Assembly (NCBI GenBank): GCA_964435635.1
Contig: CAYSZU010000016.1
Location: 1 to 18,249, forward strand
Length of the DNA stretch: 18,249 nt
Reading direction: 5' to 3'
From: DAOOOU01 sp964435635
Lineage (GTDB): Bacteria; Bacillota_I; Bacilli_A; RF39; UBA660
A program made the translations under genes and the position numbers. The notes under the pieces are model-generated. The model was not told the origin of the DNA, did no database searches, and saw only the letters and a list, made by a program, of their open reading frames with translations. Position 1 is the first letter of the stretch. Every line of letters starts with the position of its first letter. This document shows positions 1 through 6,758 of the stretch, piece by piece.

Positions 1-29
1 TGCCGGTTCAAGTCCGGCCTTGGGCACCA
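1..29 (+). tRNA. 3' end of a tRNA, probably tRNA-Leu (partial)
   Basis: The T arm is complete: stem GCCGG (2-6), loop TTCAAGT (7-13) and stem CCGGC (14-18). It is followed by the 3' acceptor strand CTTGGGC (19-25), discriminator A (26) and an encoded CCA (27-29). The 5' part lies outside the window. The acceptor implies a 5' end of GCCCAAG, which together with A73 fits leucine tRNAs. The isotype is an inference because the anticodon is not visible. Confidence 0.85.
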
Positions 30-61
30 AATTGTCAATTGCTCTTTAGAGTAATAGAAAT

Positions 62-86
62 AAAAAGCAACAATCAGTTGCTTTTT
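62..86. terminator. Bidirectional terminator between the tRNA and the convergent gene
   Basis: Inverted repeat AAAAAGCAAC / GTTGCTTTTT with a 5-base loop. It has an A tract on the left and a T tract on the right, so it can end the plus-strand tRNA transcript and the minus-strand gene whose stop codon is at 113-115. Confidence 0.75.
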
Positions 87-112
87 ATTTTATCTGTTAT
101 TTTTAATAATTA

Positions 113-976
113 TTATTGTAATTCACCACTATAGAAATAGTAGTTACCATCTGATTGCTTTTTAAAAGTGTATTTATAAGTTGCAGCTTCACCATTTTCA
201 ACTAATTCGGCAAACTTACTATTCATTTCTTCTTCAGTAATTGATTTATCTTTATAACCAGCAATAATTATATTATCATTACTATCTTTTTCAAAATCAT
301 CATAAGCTATATATTTATCAAAGAAGTAATAATTACCACCTTCGCTTTCAAATAAGTATGGTTGAACATACCAATAAGTGTAAATGTAATCCCCTTCTTT
401 TTCGGCTTTATACAATAAAATTTCATTATCAAACTCCGTTTGATATAGTGTCTCTCCGCAGCTATACATTGCAATATAGACATTTTCGGTTTCTTCAAAA
501 TAGTTAATTAATCCACAAACGGTTGTTAATAAACTCCCGTCGGTATACACCGTATCTGGCCCAAAAATTTCTGCAAAAGATTTTTTTATATCAGAAGCTA
601 AATAAACATAGGAATCAGCTCCATAATTACCCGTTTCATCTTCAATGAATCTTGCATAGTGTGCAGCTGAGAACATCATATCATCACGACTTAAATCAGC
701 TAAAGTGATATCTTTGTAAATCCAATCAGGACGATAAAGATAATCATCGCCATCAATATCAAAATTATAAATCGGATAAACAAGTCCAGTTACTAGATCA
801 CTATCTATTTCAAGTACTTCAACCGAAATTTTCTTTTCTTCCTCCTTATCAACAATCTTTTTGTCATTTTCGCTAAAGAATTTATCATATGCAATATAAC
901 CACCCAAGCCTAAAACCATTAGTGCTAATATAACAACTGTGATAATTAATCCTTTATTCGTTTTTTGTTCTGCCAT
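113..976 (-). CDS. Single-pass membrane-anchored extracytoplasmic protein, unknown function
   Basis: 287 residues. A short Lys-rich cytoplasmic stretch is followed by one hydrophobic segment (about residues 9-29, Ile/Val/Leu/Gly-rich), then a charged linker rich in Lys and Glu, then an acidic, Tyr/Phe-rich domain of about 240 residues. I do not recognise the family. The start at 976 is chosen because GAAAGGA lies about 10 bases upstream; an in-frame TTG at 1033 falls between the -35 and the upstream terminator and is unlikely. The gene has its own promoter at 1002-1030 and is separated from the upstream S1 gene by a strong terminator, so it is probably monocistronic. The architecture (N-terminal anchor, KKxxD/E linker, aromatic-rich outer domain) resembles the protein at 12237-13064, but I see no convincing sequence match between them. 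Confidence 0.8.
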   Translation of the reverse strand: MAEQKTNKGLIITVVILALMVLGLGGYIAYDKFFSENDKKIVDKEEEKKISVEVLEIDSDLVTGLVYPIYNFDIDGDDYLYRPDWIYKDITLADLSRDDMMFSAAHYARFIEDETGNYGADSYVYLASDIKKSFAEIFGPDTVYTDGSLLTTVCGLINYFEETENVYIAMYSCGETLYQTEFDNEILLYKAEKEGDYIYTYWYVQPYLFESEGGNYYFFDKYIAYDDFEKDSNDNIIIAGYKDKSITEEEMNSKFAELVENGEAATYKYTFKKQSDGNYYFYSGELQ

Positions 977-1001
977 TATTTTAGATTCCTTTCTATTATA
1001 A

Positions 1002-1030
1002 ATTATAAACGTAATTAATAATATTTGCAA
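1002..1030 (-). promoter_or_regulatory. SigA-type promoter for the 113-976 gene
   Basis: On the minus strand, TTGCAA (1025-1030), a 17-base spacer and TATAAT (1002-1007). The start codon at 976 lies about 20 bases below the predicted start point, with a good ribosome site between. Confidence 0.7.
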
Positions 1031-1037
1031 CAAATAG

Positions 1038-1078
1038 AAAGATAAAACAGATTGTTTTTGTCAATCTGTTTTATCTTT
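1038..1078 (-). terminator. Terminator overlapping the end of the S1-domain gene
   Basis: Long inverted repeat: GATAAAACAGATTG (1041-1054) against CAATCTGTTTTATC (1062-1075), extendable with flanking A/T pairs, loop of about 7 bases. On the minus strand the last codons and the TGA stop (1061-1063) form one arm of the hairpin, and a T-rich stretch follows. Confidence 0.75.
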
Positions 1079-1420
1079 TATTTCCGTAATCTTTTCTTTA
1101 ATCCAACGACTTAAGTTATCCCTTAATGGGGTAAACCCACGGGGTGATTCAATTACATGGCGATTACTGTTTTTTGCTTTATAATCTATATCTTTTATCG
1201 ATAACTTTAATTGGGAATTTTCTTCATCAACTTCAATAATCTTTGCAAAAATAGTCTCCCCTTCACTAATATAATCATTGACGTTTTTTACATAATGATT
1301 AGAAATCTCCGAAATATGAATTAAACCATTATAATATAAACCAACATTAACAAATATTCCGTATTTAGCAATACCAGTAACTTGACCTTTAATAATAGTT
1401 CCAACTTTATATTCTGACAT
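1061..1420 (-). CDS. S1-domain RNA-binding protein, GSP13/CvfD (YugI)-like
   Basis: 119 residues. An S1 (OB-fold) domain spans about residues 4-78: it opens with VGTIIKGQVTGIAKYGIFVN, contains the typical GLIHISEIS strand, and closes with QLKLSIKDID. The tail of about 40 residues is basic. This length and layout match the general stress protein 13/CvfD family of Firmicutes, ribosome-associated S1 proteins that affect translation and cold or stress responses; the role here is inferred from the family. The start at 1420 has the ribosome site GAGGTGA about 6 bases upstream and an extended -10 promoter just above. The gene is divergent from the NFU gene and shares a short intergenic region of about 85 bases with it. 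A terminator overlaps its stop, so it is a single-gene unit. Confidence 0.85.
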   Translation of the reverse strand: MSEYKVGTIIKGQVTGIAKYGIFVNVGLYYNGLIHISEISNHYVKNVNDYISEGETIFAKIIEVDEENSQLKLSIKDIDYKAKNSNRHVIESPRGFTPLRDNLSRWIKEKITEIKDKTD

Positions 1421-1440
1421 ATTTTCACCTCGTTAAATTT

Positions 1441-1449
1441 ATTATATCA
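1441..1449 (-). promoter_or_regulatory. Extended -10 promoter for the S1-domain gene
   Basis: On the minus strand this reads TGATATAAT, an extended -10 element (TGnTATAAT). No good -35 is seen at 17 bases, which is usual for extended -10 promoters. The gene starts 20 bases downstream. Confidence 0.6.
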
Positions 1450-1459
1450 TACAAGAATA

Positions 1460-1488
1460 TTTACATATATTTTTTTATTAGTTATAAT
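1460..1488 (+). promoter_or_regulatory. SigA-type promoter for the NFU gene
   Basis: TTTACA (1460-1465), a 17-base spacer and TATAAT (1483-1488). The predicted start point (about 1494-1496) falls on the GGTGG ribosome site at 1495-1499, so the leader is only about 10 bases. It is back to back with the minus-strand promoter at 1441-1449. Confidence 0.7.
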
Positions 1489-1505
1489 AGATATGGTGGT
1501 TATAA

Positions 1506-1730
1506 ATGGAAGAAAAAATATTAGCAATTATTGCAACTATTAGACCCTATTTAAATAGTGATGGTGGCGATATTGAGTTTATTAAATATAGTGATGGTTA
1601 TGTCTATGTTAAATTAATTGGAGCTTGTCAGCATTGTGAATTTAATGATGATACTATTAAAAACGGGCTTTTGGAAACTCTAAAAGCTGAGTTACCAGAA
1701 ATTAAAGGCGTTATAAAAGTAGATTTTTAA
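1506..1730 (+). CDS. NifU C-terminal-domain (NFU) Fe-S cluster scaffold/carrier
   Basis: 74 residues, the size of a stand-alone NFU domain. The family signature is clear: an N-terminal helix followed by RPYLNSDGGDIEF, and the cluster-binding motif GACQHC with Cys41 and Cys44 (C-x-x-C). Two NFU subunits bridge one [4Fe-4S] cluster through this pair and pass it to apo-proteins; this is established for the family. The residues between the cysteines (QH) differ from the commoner SGC-type spacing residues but leave the spacing intact. The gene has its own promoter, a very short leader, and a terminator that contains its TAA stop. No suf or isc genes are nearby; the ferredoxin at 4030-4275 is the only other Fe-S gene in the window. 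Confidence 0.9.
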   Translation: MEEKILAIIATIRPYLNSDGGDIEFIKYSDGYVYVKLIGACQHCEFNDDTIKNGLLETLKAELPEIKGVIKVDF

Positions 1731-1742
1731 TCTACTTTTTTT
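1715..1742. terminator. Terminator of the NFU gene, probably shared with the convergent gene
   Basis: Stem AAAAGTAGATT (1715-1725) / AATCTACTTTT (1729-1739) with a T tract to 1742. The TAA stop of the NFU gene (1728-1730) lies in the loop and stem. On the minus strand the same hairpin is followed by TTTT, so it can also end the convergent transcript of 1775-2689. Confidence 0.75.
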
Positions 1743-1774
1743 CTGGCGTAATTATTTTCATCTTTAGCTTTTTG

Positions 1775-2689
1775 CTAATTTTGTTCCTTTGATTTAATTT
1801 TTTCATGAACATCAGCAATAATCCGATCAGCTAATTCTTTGGCACTAGCCATAAATACTTCTCTTGCTTCGCTAGCAATTTTTTCGAATTCAGCGTCGCT
1901 TAAAGACTCTACTGGTTGGTTTTGACTAGCGAGATTATTCTGATTAGGTATATTATTAACTCCTTGTTGCATTGCCATCATTTGTTGATACATTTGCTGA
2001 AAAGCATTCATATCAAAAGCTGGCGGTGCCGGCGGAGTTACATCAACTACCGGGGCACTTGGCGTAATATTTTCTGCGGCTTTAATAGGGTCATTATTTT
2101 TTAGCGGATCAATTGGTTGATCATCAATTATTAAATCAGTTGGGGTTTCAATTTGCTCAACTTTTTCAAAATCATTTGGTGGGGTTTGGGTTTCAACAAT
2201 TCCTGGAGCCACAATTTCTCCTTCCGAAGAAGGGATGTTTGTTTCGGTCATTACATGAGCTGGAGCGGAAGGTTCAATTGGTTGTTCAGGGACGTTTTCA
2301 ACTGCCGCTGTTACTTGACTTGGCCTGTTTTTTTGATAATCAGTCGCTAATTGTTCCTTAGCAACTATTTGGACTGCTATTCCTCTTGTATAATCAGTTA
2401 CAGAAGTAGCATTTTCGATTACCGGAAGATATTTATAGTTACCTGGACTTGAAGAAATAATGCTCCGCATTACTGACTTAATTGCTACCCAGTCTTCTTC
2501 AATTTCAACCTTAGTTAATTTATGATCTTTTAATTCACTAACATGTAATTTTACTAGGCCGTTAGGATCAATTTCATTAATTGTTGTAATAACAAATTGT
2601 TTATTAATCTCAGTAATTAAAAACATACAAACAAGTTCGACATTTACTACCTCGCCCGTTTCTTTCGATATACATAATTTGTCTAGCAT
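1775..2689 (-). CDS. Pro/Gln-rich protein with a conserved-looking N-terminal domain, unknown function
   Basis: 304 residues in three parts. Residues 1-120 form a compact acidic domain of alternating strands (LISKETGEVV-like start, then MFLITEINKQFVITTI) that faintly recalls the small DUF1292 (YrzB-type) fold; this is only an impression. Residues about 120-240 are a low-complexity linker rich in Pro, Glu, Thr and Ala. Residues about 225-260 are rich in Met, Gln and Asn, and the last 45 residues form a charged helix. No signal peptide or membrane segment is present. The start at 2689 has GAGGGG about 8 bases upstream and a strong promoter above. The gene ends in TAG, and the frame stays open for 15 more codons to a TAA inside the NFU terminator hairpin (see findings). 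It could be a scaffold or adaptor, but I cannot assign a role. Confidence 0.75.
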   Translation of the reverse strand: MLDKLCISKETGEVVNVELVCMFLITEINKQFVITTINEIDPNGLVKLHVSELKDHKLTKVEIEEDWVAIKSVMRSIISSSPGNYKYLPVIENATSVTDYTRGIAVQIVAKEQLATDYQKNRPSQVTAAVENVPEQPIEPSAPAHVMTETNIPSSEGEIVAPGIVETQTPPNDFEKVEQIETPTDLIIDDQPIDPLKNNDPIKAAENITPSAPVVDVTPPAPPAFDMNAFQQMYQQMMAMQQGVNNIPNQNNLASQNQPVESLSDAEFEKIASEAREVFMASAKELADRIIADVHEKIKSKEQN

Positions 2690-2714
2690 CTTAACCCCTC
2701 GCTATTCTAAAATT

Positions 2715-2743
2715 ATTATAGCAAACCCCCTCGTTATTTTCAA
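2715..2743 (-). promoter_or_regulatory. SigA-type promoter for the 1775-2689 gene
   Basis: On the minus strand, TTGAAA (2738-2743), a 17-base spacer and TATAAT (2715-2720). It starts immediately after the stop codon of the upstream YutD gene (2746-2748). A near-repeat CGAGGGGGTTT / CGAGGGGTTAA occurs in the spacer and again at the ribosome site. Confidence 0.7.
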
Positions 2744-2745
2744 TC

Positions 2746-3021
2746 TTAAATTTTTTCTAGTTGAAACCAACGGCACCCATAAGCACACTTTTTTTCAATA
2801 TAATCATTTAGACTATTAATATTATTCATTTTTTGACAACTTTTGCTCTCCGGCTTATAAAACCCTTTTAAACGTAGTTTACCATAGGCCCAATCACCTA
2901 CTATATAATCAAAGTTATTAAAATAGTCAGTAGCTTTTTCTTTTACTGCTTCGTAATCAAAACCTTCACCAACTTCTTTAATTAATTGATATTTTAAACT
3001 GTTTAATTCTATTTCTTTCAT
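2746..3021 (-). CDS. yutD: YutD-family (DUF1027) protein
   Basis: 91 residues. The family hallmark is plain: FDYIVGDWAYGKLRLKGFY in the middle (about residues 37-55) and a C-terminal DYIEKKCAYGCRWFQLEK block, matching the DYIVGDWG..QLRLKGFY and C..GC.YF.L.K signatures of Bacillus YutD relatives. YutD is a small cytoplasmic protein restricted to Firmicutes; its molecular role is not established. The start is placed at 3021 because GGTGA lies just upstream. The in-frame ATG pair at 3031-3036 lies at or upstream of the expected transcription start from the -10 at 3038-3043, so those codons are probably not translated. There is no terminator between this gene and the next; the promoter of the next gene begins at its stop codon, so some read-through is likely. 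Confidence 0.85.
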   Translation of the reverse strand: MKEIELNSLKYQLIKEVGEGFDYEAVKEKATDYFNNFDYIVGDWAYGKLRLKGFYKPESKSCQKMNNINSLNDYIEKKCAYGCRWFQLEKI

Positions 3022-3037
3022 TAGCTTCACCATCATT

Positions 3038-3046
3038 ATTATAACA
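3038..3046 (-). promoter_or_regulatory. Extended -10 promoter for yutD
   Basis: On the minus strand, TGTTATAAT: TG at 3045-3046 and TATAAT at 3038-3043. No convincing -35 is seen. The predicted start point is about 3031, giving a leader of about 10 bases to the ATG at 3021. Confidence 0.55.
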
Positions 3047-3083
3047 TATCATTTTTAGTTATAGTAGCAGAATGTTTAGCACT

Positions 3084-3106
3084 AAAAAAGGACTTAAAAA
3101 AGTCCT
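3084..3106 (-). terminator. Terminator overlapping the stop of the tail-anchored protein gene
   Basis: Stem AGGACTT (3089-3095) / AAGTCCT (3100-3106). On the minus strand it is followed by TTTTTT. The TAA stop at 3094-3096 lies inside the hairpin. Confidence 0.75.
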
Positions 3107-3915
3107 AATCCTAGCCATTTGTTAGCTAATAAAATTATCCCAACTGCAAAAGCAATAATAACTAATACAACAATAATCTTAATAACAATTTTGGTTGATT
3201 CAACATCTTCTTTTAAATCGTTAAAATCATCAAAATCACTTTGGGTAAAAGTTCCACTATTACTTAAGTTATTGACTTCTTTTTTAACTTCTTTAATTAG
3301 TTCTTCTTTTATTTCTGCCGTTAATTCTTTTTTGATTGCTTCTGAATCAGGATTAACTCCTGCTACTACTGAGGTATTATCATCCCCTCTTAAATCAGAT
3401 AAGATATCCAGTGGGTCTAACCCCATTGTATTACTAATTTCTTTTTCCGTAATAGTATTAATTAAATTCATTAAAGTAACTTCTTCTGCCCCAGGAACAT
3501 CCTTTTTTGGCATTGTGCTTAAGTTTAAATTTTTTAAAATATCATATTGCGTATTATGAAGTTTTTTTAATCGATCTATTTCATAATTAGCCTCTTTATT
3601 TTCTTTTGCTTTCTCAAGTATCGAATTAATATCATACTCTCTAGTCTCATCAATCTCAACTCGCGTAATTTCTTCAGTATCATCAATTGAAATAGATTTT
3701 CTTTTTGGTTCAAGGCGATATTTTCGATCAAGCATTTCACGAACTTTTTCCACGTTAATTGAATTAGGATTATCACCTAAGACTAGCATATTAGAGTTTA
3801 CGTCAAATGAATCGAACTCGCTTTTTGCCACATCTTTGTATAAATCGCTATTTTTGTTAGTCCGACTTCCCTGGTTTTTTGACTCATCATAGTACTTTTC
3901 CATTCTTGTTCTCAT
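3094..3915 (-). CDS. Tail-anchored, mostly helical membrane protein, unknown function
   Basis: 273 residues. The N-terminal 240 residues are hydrophilic and strongly charged, with predicted helices rich in Lys and Glu (for example KKELTAEIKEELIKEVKKEV just before the linker) and probable coiled coil. One hydrophobic segment (about residues 240-262, KIVIKIIVVLVIIAFAVGII) sits almost at the C-terminus, leaving about 10 residues outside. This is a tail-anchor topology with the bulk in the cytoplasm. The start at 3915 is set by AGGAGA 7 bases upstream; a TTG at 3951 in the same frame lies above the likely -10 (3932-3937, TATAAT on the minus strand). I do not recognise a family. The gene is divergent from the ferredoxin and ends in its own terminator. 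Confidence 0.75.
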   Translation of the reverse strand: MRTRMEKYYDESKNQGSRTNKNSDLYKDVAKSEFDSFDVNSNMLVLGDNPNSINVEKVREMLDRKYRLEPKRKSISIDDTEEITRVEIDETREYDINSILEKAKENKEANYEIDRLKKLHNTQYDILKNLNLSTMPKKDVPGAEEVTLMNLINTITEKEISNTMGLDPLDILSDLRGDDNTSVVAGVNPDSEAIKKELTAEIKEELIKEVKKEVNNLSNSGTFTQSDFDDFNDLKEDVESTKIVIKIIVVLVIIAFAVGIILLANKWLGLGLF

Positions 3916-3977
3916 ACGGATATCTCCTATCATTATAATGATACCATACAATTTTTTGCTTTTGAATAGTTTTTTAT

Positions 3978-4007
3978 TTGATTTTTGTCAACTAAATAAG
4001 ATATAAT
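3978..4007 (+). promoter_or_regulatory. Probable promoter of the ferredoxin gene
   Basis: TTGATT (3978-3983), an 18-base spacer and TATAAT (4002-4007). The -10 overlaps the first in-frame ATG (4006), which rules that codon out as a start and supports the ATG at 4030. Confidence 0.55.
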
Positions 4008-4029
4008 GATTACTATGGAGATGAAAAAA

Positions 4030-4275
4030 ATGAAAAAAATAATCGTTAATGAACCACTTTGCATGGGATGCGGGGCTTGTGTTGCAATTGACCCTGATCA
4101 TTTTGAATTTAGTAGTAATGGTTTAGCGTCTGTCAAATCAAACGAAAACCTTGAAAGTAATAATTTAGCTAATGCAATCGATGCTTGTCCATCAGAAGCA
4201 ATTGCTTTTGAAGACTGTAGTTGTGAGGCTGGCTGCCAATGTCAAGAAGATTGTAATTGCCAAGAAGAAGCCTAA
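4030..4275 (+). CDS. Single-cluster [4Fe-4S] ferredoxin with Cys-x-Cys tail
   Basis: 81 residues from the ATG at 4030, chosen because GGAG (4017-4020) is 9 bases upstream and earlier ATGs overlap the -10. Cluster ligands are Cys11, Cys14 and Cys17 in CMGCGAC, and Cys53 followed by Pro54. This is the layout of the small monocluster ferredoxins of Firmicutes (the Bacillus fer type), low-potential electron carriers in the cytoplasm. After the family's normal end (about residue 61) there is a tail CSCEAGCQCQEDCNCQ with six more cysteines as three regularly spaced C-x-C pairs (Cys63, 65, 69, 71, 75, 77). That tail is not part of the ferredoxin fold and looks like a metal-binding or metallothionein-like appendage; its function is inferred only from cysteine spacing. 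The gene is a single unit ending at a perfect palindromic terminator shared with the convergent pseudouridine synthase gene. Confidence 0.9.
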   Translation: MKKIIVNEPLCMGCGACVAIDPDHFEFSSNGLASVKSNENLESNNLANAIDACPSEAIAFEDCSCEAGCQCQEDCNCQEEA

Positions 4276-4299
4276 AAAAAGCCCTTTAAAGGGCTTTTT
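4276..4299. terminator. Bidirectional terminator between ferredoxin and rluB
   Basis: Perfect palindrome: AAAAAGCCCTTT (4276-4287) followed by AAAGGGCTTTTT (4288-4299). It lies directly after the ferredoxin TAA (4273-4275) and 5 bases from the rluB stop on the other strand. Confidence 0.85.
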
Positions 4300-4304
4300 A
4301 CTTG

Positions 4305-5012
4305 TTATAAATTATTTAAGGCAATGATTTCTTCCCGCGTTAAAGGGCGATAATCACCAGAGTTTAATCCCTTAACATTAAGAAAAGCATACTCTTCTCT
4401 TTTAAGTTTTATTACGGCATGATCAACTCTTTCAAAGATTCGTTTGATAATATGTTTACGTCCTTCAACAATCGTTATTTCGATAATTGAAATATTTTTA
4501 GTTGCATCTTTGCTTTTGATTTTAACCCGTTGGGGAATACATTTTACGCCATCAATATCTAACCCGGCTTTTATCTTAAATAATTCAGCCATTGATAAAA
4601 CCCCTTCTATCTTAGCAACATATTTTTTACTAATATTATTAGAAGGGTGCATTAATTTATTAGCTAGTTCACCATCATTAGTTAATAATAGTAAACCCGT
4701 TGTATCATAATCTAACCGACCTACTGGAAATATACGCGCTTTAGTATCGATTAAATCAGTAACGATTTGTCTTTTATTCTCATCAGCTAAACTACAAATA
4801 TAACCTCTTGGCTTATTAAGTAAATAATATTCCTTCTTTTCTTGAGTTAAAGTAACCCCCTCAACAACAACCATATCAGATAATGATACTTTTGTTCCTA
4901 GTTCCTTTACTTGCTCACCATTAACATATACTTGACCTTTTTTAATTAATTCTTCTGCTTTACGACGTGAGGTATAACCACTACTCGCAATAACTTTTTG
5001 TAAACGTTCCAT
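4305..5012 (-). CDS. rluB: RsuA/RluB-family pseudouridine synthase
   Basis: 235 residues, typical for the family in Firmicutes. An S4 RNA-binding domain (about residues 1-48, with SSGYTSRRKAEELIKKGQVYVNG split over two helices) is followed by the catalytic domain. The catalytic Asp is Asp101 in GRLDYDTTGLLLLTNDGE, the motif that defines this family. The block LLNKPRGY (64-71) and the late EGRKHIIKRIF block (usually GRNRQVRRMF in relatives) are also present; the latter is somewhat divergent. By family, the enzyme isomerises a uridine in rRNA, most likely in 23S rRNA helix 89 if it is RluB, but RsuA-type 16S specificity cannot be excluded. The start at 5012 has GGGGTGA about 6 bases upstream. 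It is convergent with the ferredoxin gene and separated from the ankyrin locus by a terminator. Confidence 0.9.
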   Translation of the reverse strand: MERLQKVIASSGYTSRRKAEELIKKGQVYVNGEQVKELGTKVSLSDMVVVEGVTLTQEKKEYYLLNKPRGYICSLADENKRQIVTDLIDTKARIFPVGRLDYDTTGLLLLTNDGELANKLMHPSNNISKKYVAKIEGVLSMAELFKIKAGLDIDGVKCIPQRVKIKSKDATKNISIIEITIVEGRKHIIKRIFERVDHAVIKLKREEYAFLNVKGLNSGDYRPLTREEIIALNNL

Positions 5013-5028
5013 CTATTTCACCCCACTC

Positions 5029-5034
5029 ATTATA
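5029..5034 (-). promoter_or_regulatory. Possible -10 element for rluB
   Basis: TATAAT on the minus strand, 16 bases above the start codon, with the ribosome site GGGGTGA just below it. I see no good -35 at the usual spacing, so this is tentative. Confidence 0.35.
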
Positions 5035-5054
5035 CTACACAATCGATAAAAAGG

Positions 5055-5081
5055 GCGAAGAACTTATTATTTGTTCTTCGC
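5055..5081 (-). terminator. Terminator of the ankyrin locus
   Basis: Stem GCGAAGAAC (5055-5063) / GTTCTTCGC (5073-5081) with a 9-base loop, followed on the minus strand by CCTTTTT. The TAA at 5067-5069, in frame with the ankyrin gene beyond its amber codon, lies in the loop. Confidence 0.8.
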
Positions 5082-6722
5082 ATAATCTATGATTTTATCA
5101 CTAGTTAATTTCAACTGTTTTTGAATCTCTTCTTTGGTGCTCTTAACTTCTTCTGGTTCAGCGATATTAAGCCCTAATATTTCACTATAGTTTCGAATTA
5201 CAGCGACTTGCTACATGGTTTTTGTTTTATCACGTGAAGCTAGCGCAATGGAAAGCGGAGTTTCGCCTTTATTATTAGCTAAATTAACATAAGCCCCATA
5301 GTTTAATAGAATATTTATCTCATCATAGCAAAAATGCCTAGTTGCTGATATTAAAGCTGTATCACCATCTAAACATGGTATATTAACATCAGCGCCCATA
5401 AAGGCTAATTCCTCAACAACTTTTTTATGTTTATGACGTGCTGCCCAAGCGCAGGACGTTGTTAAATAATTATTTTGAGCATTCATATCAGCCCCAAATT
5501 TAATTAATAAGTTCAGAGTGTTAATATATCCCTTACTAGCACAATGCATTAAACTAATAAACCCTTTACTATCTTTAACTTCTAAATCAGCTCCTGAAAT
5601 TAAATATTTATAAATGATTTCGATATTATTAAAAGAGTTATCGTTAAAACCATCAGAAGTAACAGAAGCAAGAATCTTTTGGCCAACATTTGCTTCACTA
5701 GACCTCACGGCAAGATCATCTTCTTTGATACGATTCGTATCATCAAAAGCTCTTAAGCAATCTTGATAATATTTTTTTTCATCAGCATCATCAGTAAACA
5801 TATATTGTAAACAATACGTTCCCGTTTTTTTAATATATGGATCTTTAGCTCCTCTTAAAGCCACAGTAAAGATAATTAATTTATCAACGCTTTCACATTC
5901 AGTTATTATTTCACCAAGCGTATAAATCGAGGCTTCGTTAATTCTTTTAATCATCTCATCAACTATTTCCAAACTTGGTTCAAGATGATATTTCTTTAAT
6001 TCAAGATATGATTTTAATAAAATTTCATGATAGTTTAATAGCATGTGGGCATGCAAGAGCAAACTCATAGGTGATGAACAAAAAGCAAAACGTTCTTTCG
6101 AAATGTCAAGCACTTCTAAATTGCTTAAATCAATTAAACGAGTACCATAGAATATATTTCTCCAGCCAGCCCCAATTTTATCTAAATCTCCAGAGTGTTC
6201 TTGCATACCCCAGGAATAATCCTCTTCTAAACTTTCTGCCTTATATATCAAACCTGAAGTACAGTTGGAACTAAGAACTTCTTTAATATTATTTCTTACT
6301 ATTTCGATACAGTTCGGGGCAAATTCATCATAAATACTGTATTCATCAATCGGATAGCGAACTTGATAATATTCTCCTGAACCATCGATATACTCATAAC
6401 CTGCTTGAACAGGAGTACCATCTTGGTGAATAATACTAAAATCTGCGTTCCTTTCTTCGATAACAAAAGCTAAGACTTCCGAACTAAGTTTATGATCTAA
6501 ATCAGACGGTCCTCCTCCATAACGACTAAAAATCTTTTCAATCGTTTGCACTTCTTCTTCACCATAAATTGCTGCAAACCAATCCTTTGATTGCCAAACA
6601 CATTCAACAAGATTATCAACATATTTATCAACACACTTATCAATCAAATATATCAAAATATTTGGTCTTTCTTGATTTAAAAATTTCTTTAATTTAATAT
6701 ACCTTTTATGCTGTTCAGTCAT
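5067..6722 (-). pseudogene. Ankyrin-repeat protein gene interrupted by an in-frame TAG
   Basis: The frame opens at 6722 with an excellent ribosome site (GAAAGGAG, 8 bases upstream) and gives 503 residues up to a TAG at 5211-5213. It then stays open for 47 more codons to a TAA at 5067-5069 inside the terminator hairpin. Residues 1 to about 350 form a domain I do not recognise, rich in Tyr, Asp and Glu, without signal peptide or membrane segment. From about residue 360 there are ankyrin repeats: a degenerate one, then units starting near 384 (DSKGFISLMHCAS, ending GADMNA), 417 (ending GADVNI) and 451 (DGDTALISATRH, ending GAYVNL). A last one starts near 483 (NKGETPLSIALAS). The TAG falls in the second helix of this last repeat, so the product ends mid-repeat; the continuation (QVAVIRNYSEILGLN) supplies the missing helix. 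Ankyrin repeats bind protein partners; the partner is unknown. It lies 36 bases below the truncated ATPase gene and was probably co-transcribed with it. It could still yield a functional 503-residue product. Confidence 0.7.
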
Positions 6723-6758
6723 TATTATTACTCCTTTCTAAATTAATTATTATTGGTT

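Noticed and set aside
1..29. The tRNA 3' end as attachment site of a mobile element carrying the secretion cluster
   Set aside because: About 9.8 kb of ordinary genes separates it from the cluster, and no integrase or direct repeat of the tRNA end is seen in the window.
3119..3559. Plus-strand reading frame of 146 codons
   Set aside because: It is antisense to the tail-anchored protein gene, lacks a ribosome site, and has the Ser/Ile/Leu-rich composition of a complement frame.
5211..5213. TAG recoded as an amino acid across the genome
   Set aside because: TAG ends the VTT gene exactly at the rmuC ribosome site and ends the PrgI-like gene inside the next gene, with another TAG two codons on. 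These are ordinary stops, so a genome-wide recoding is not supported.
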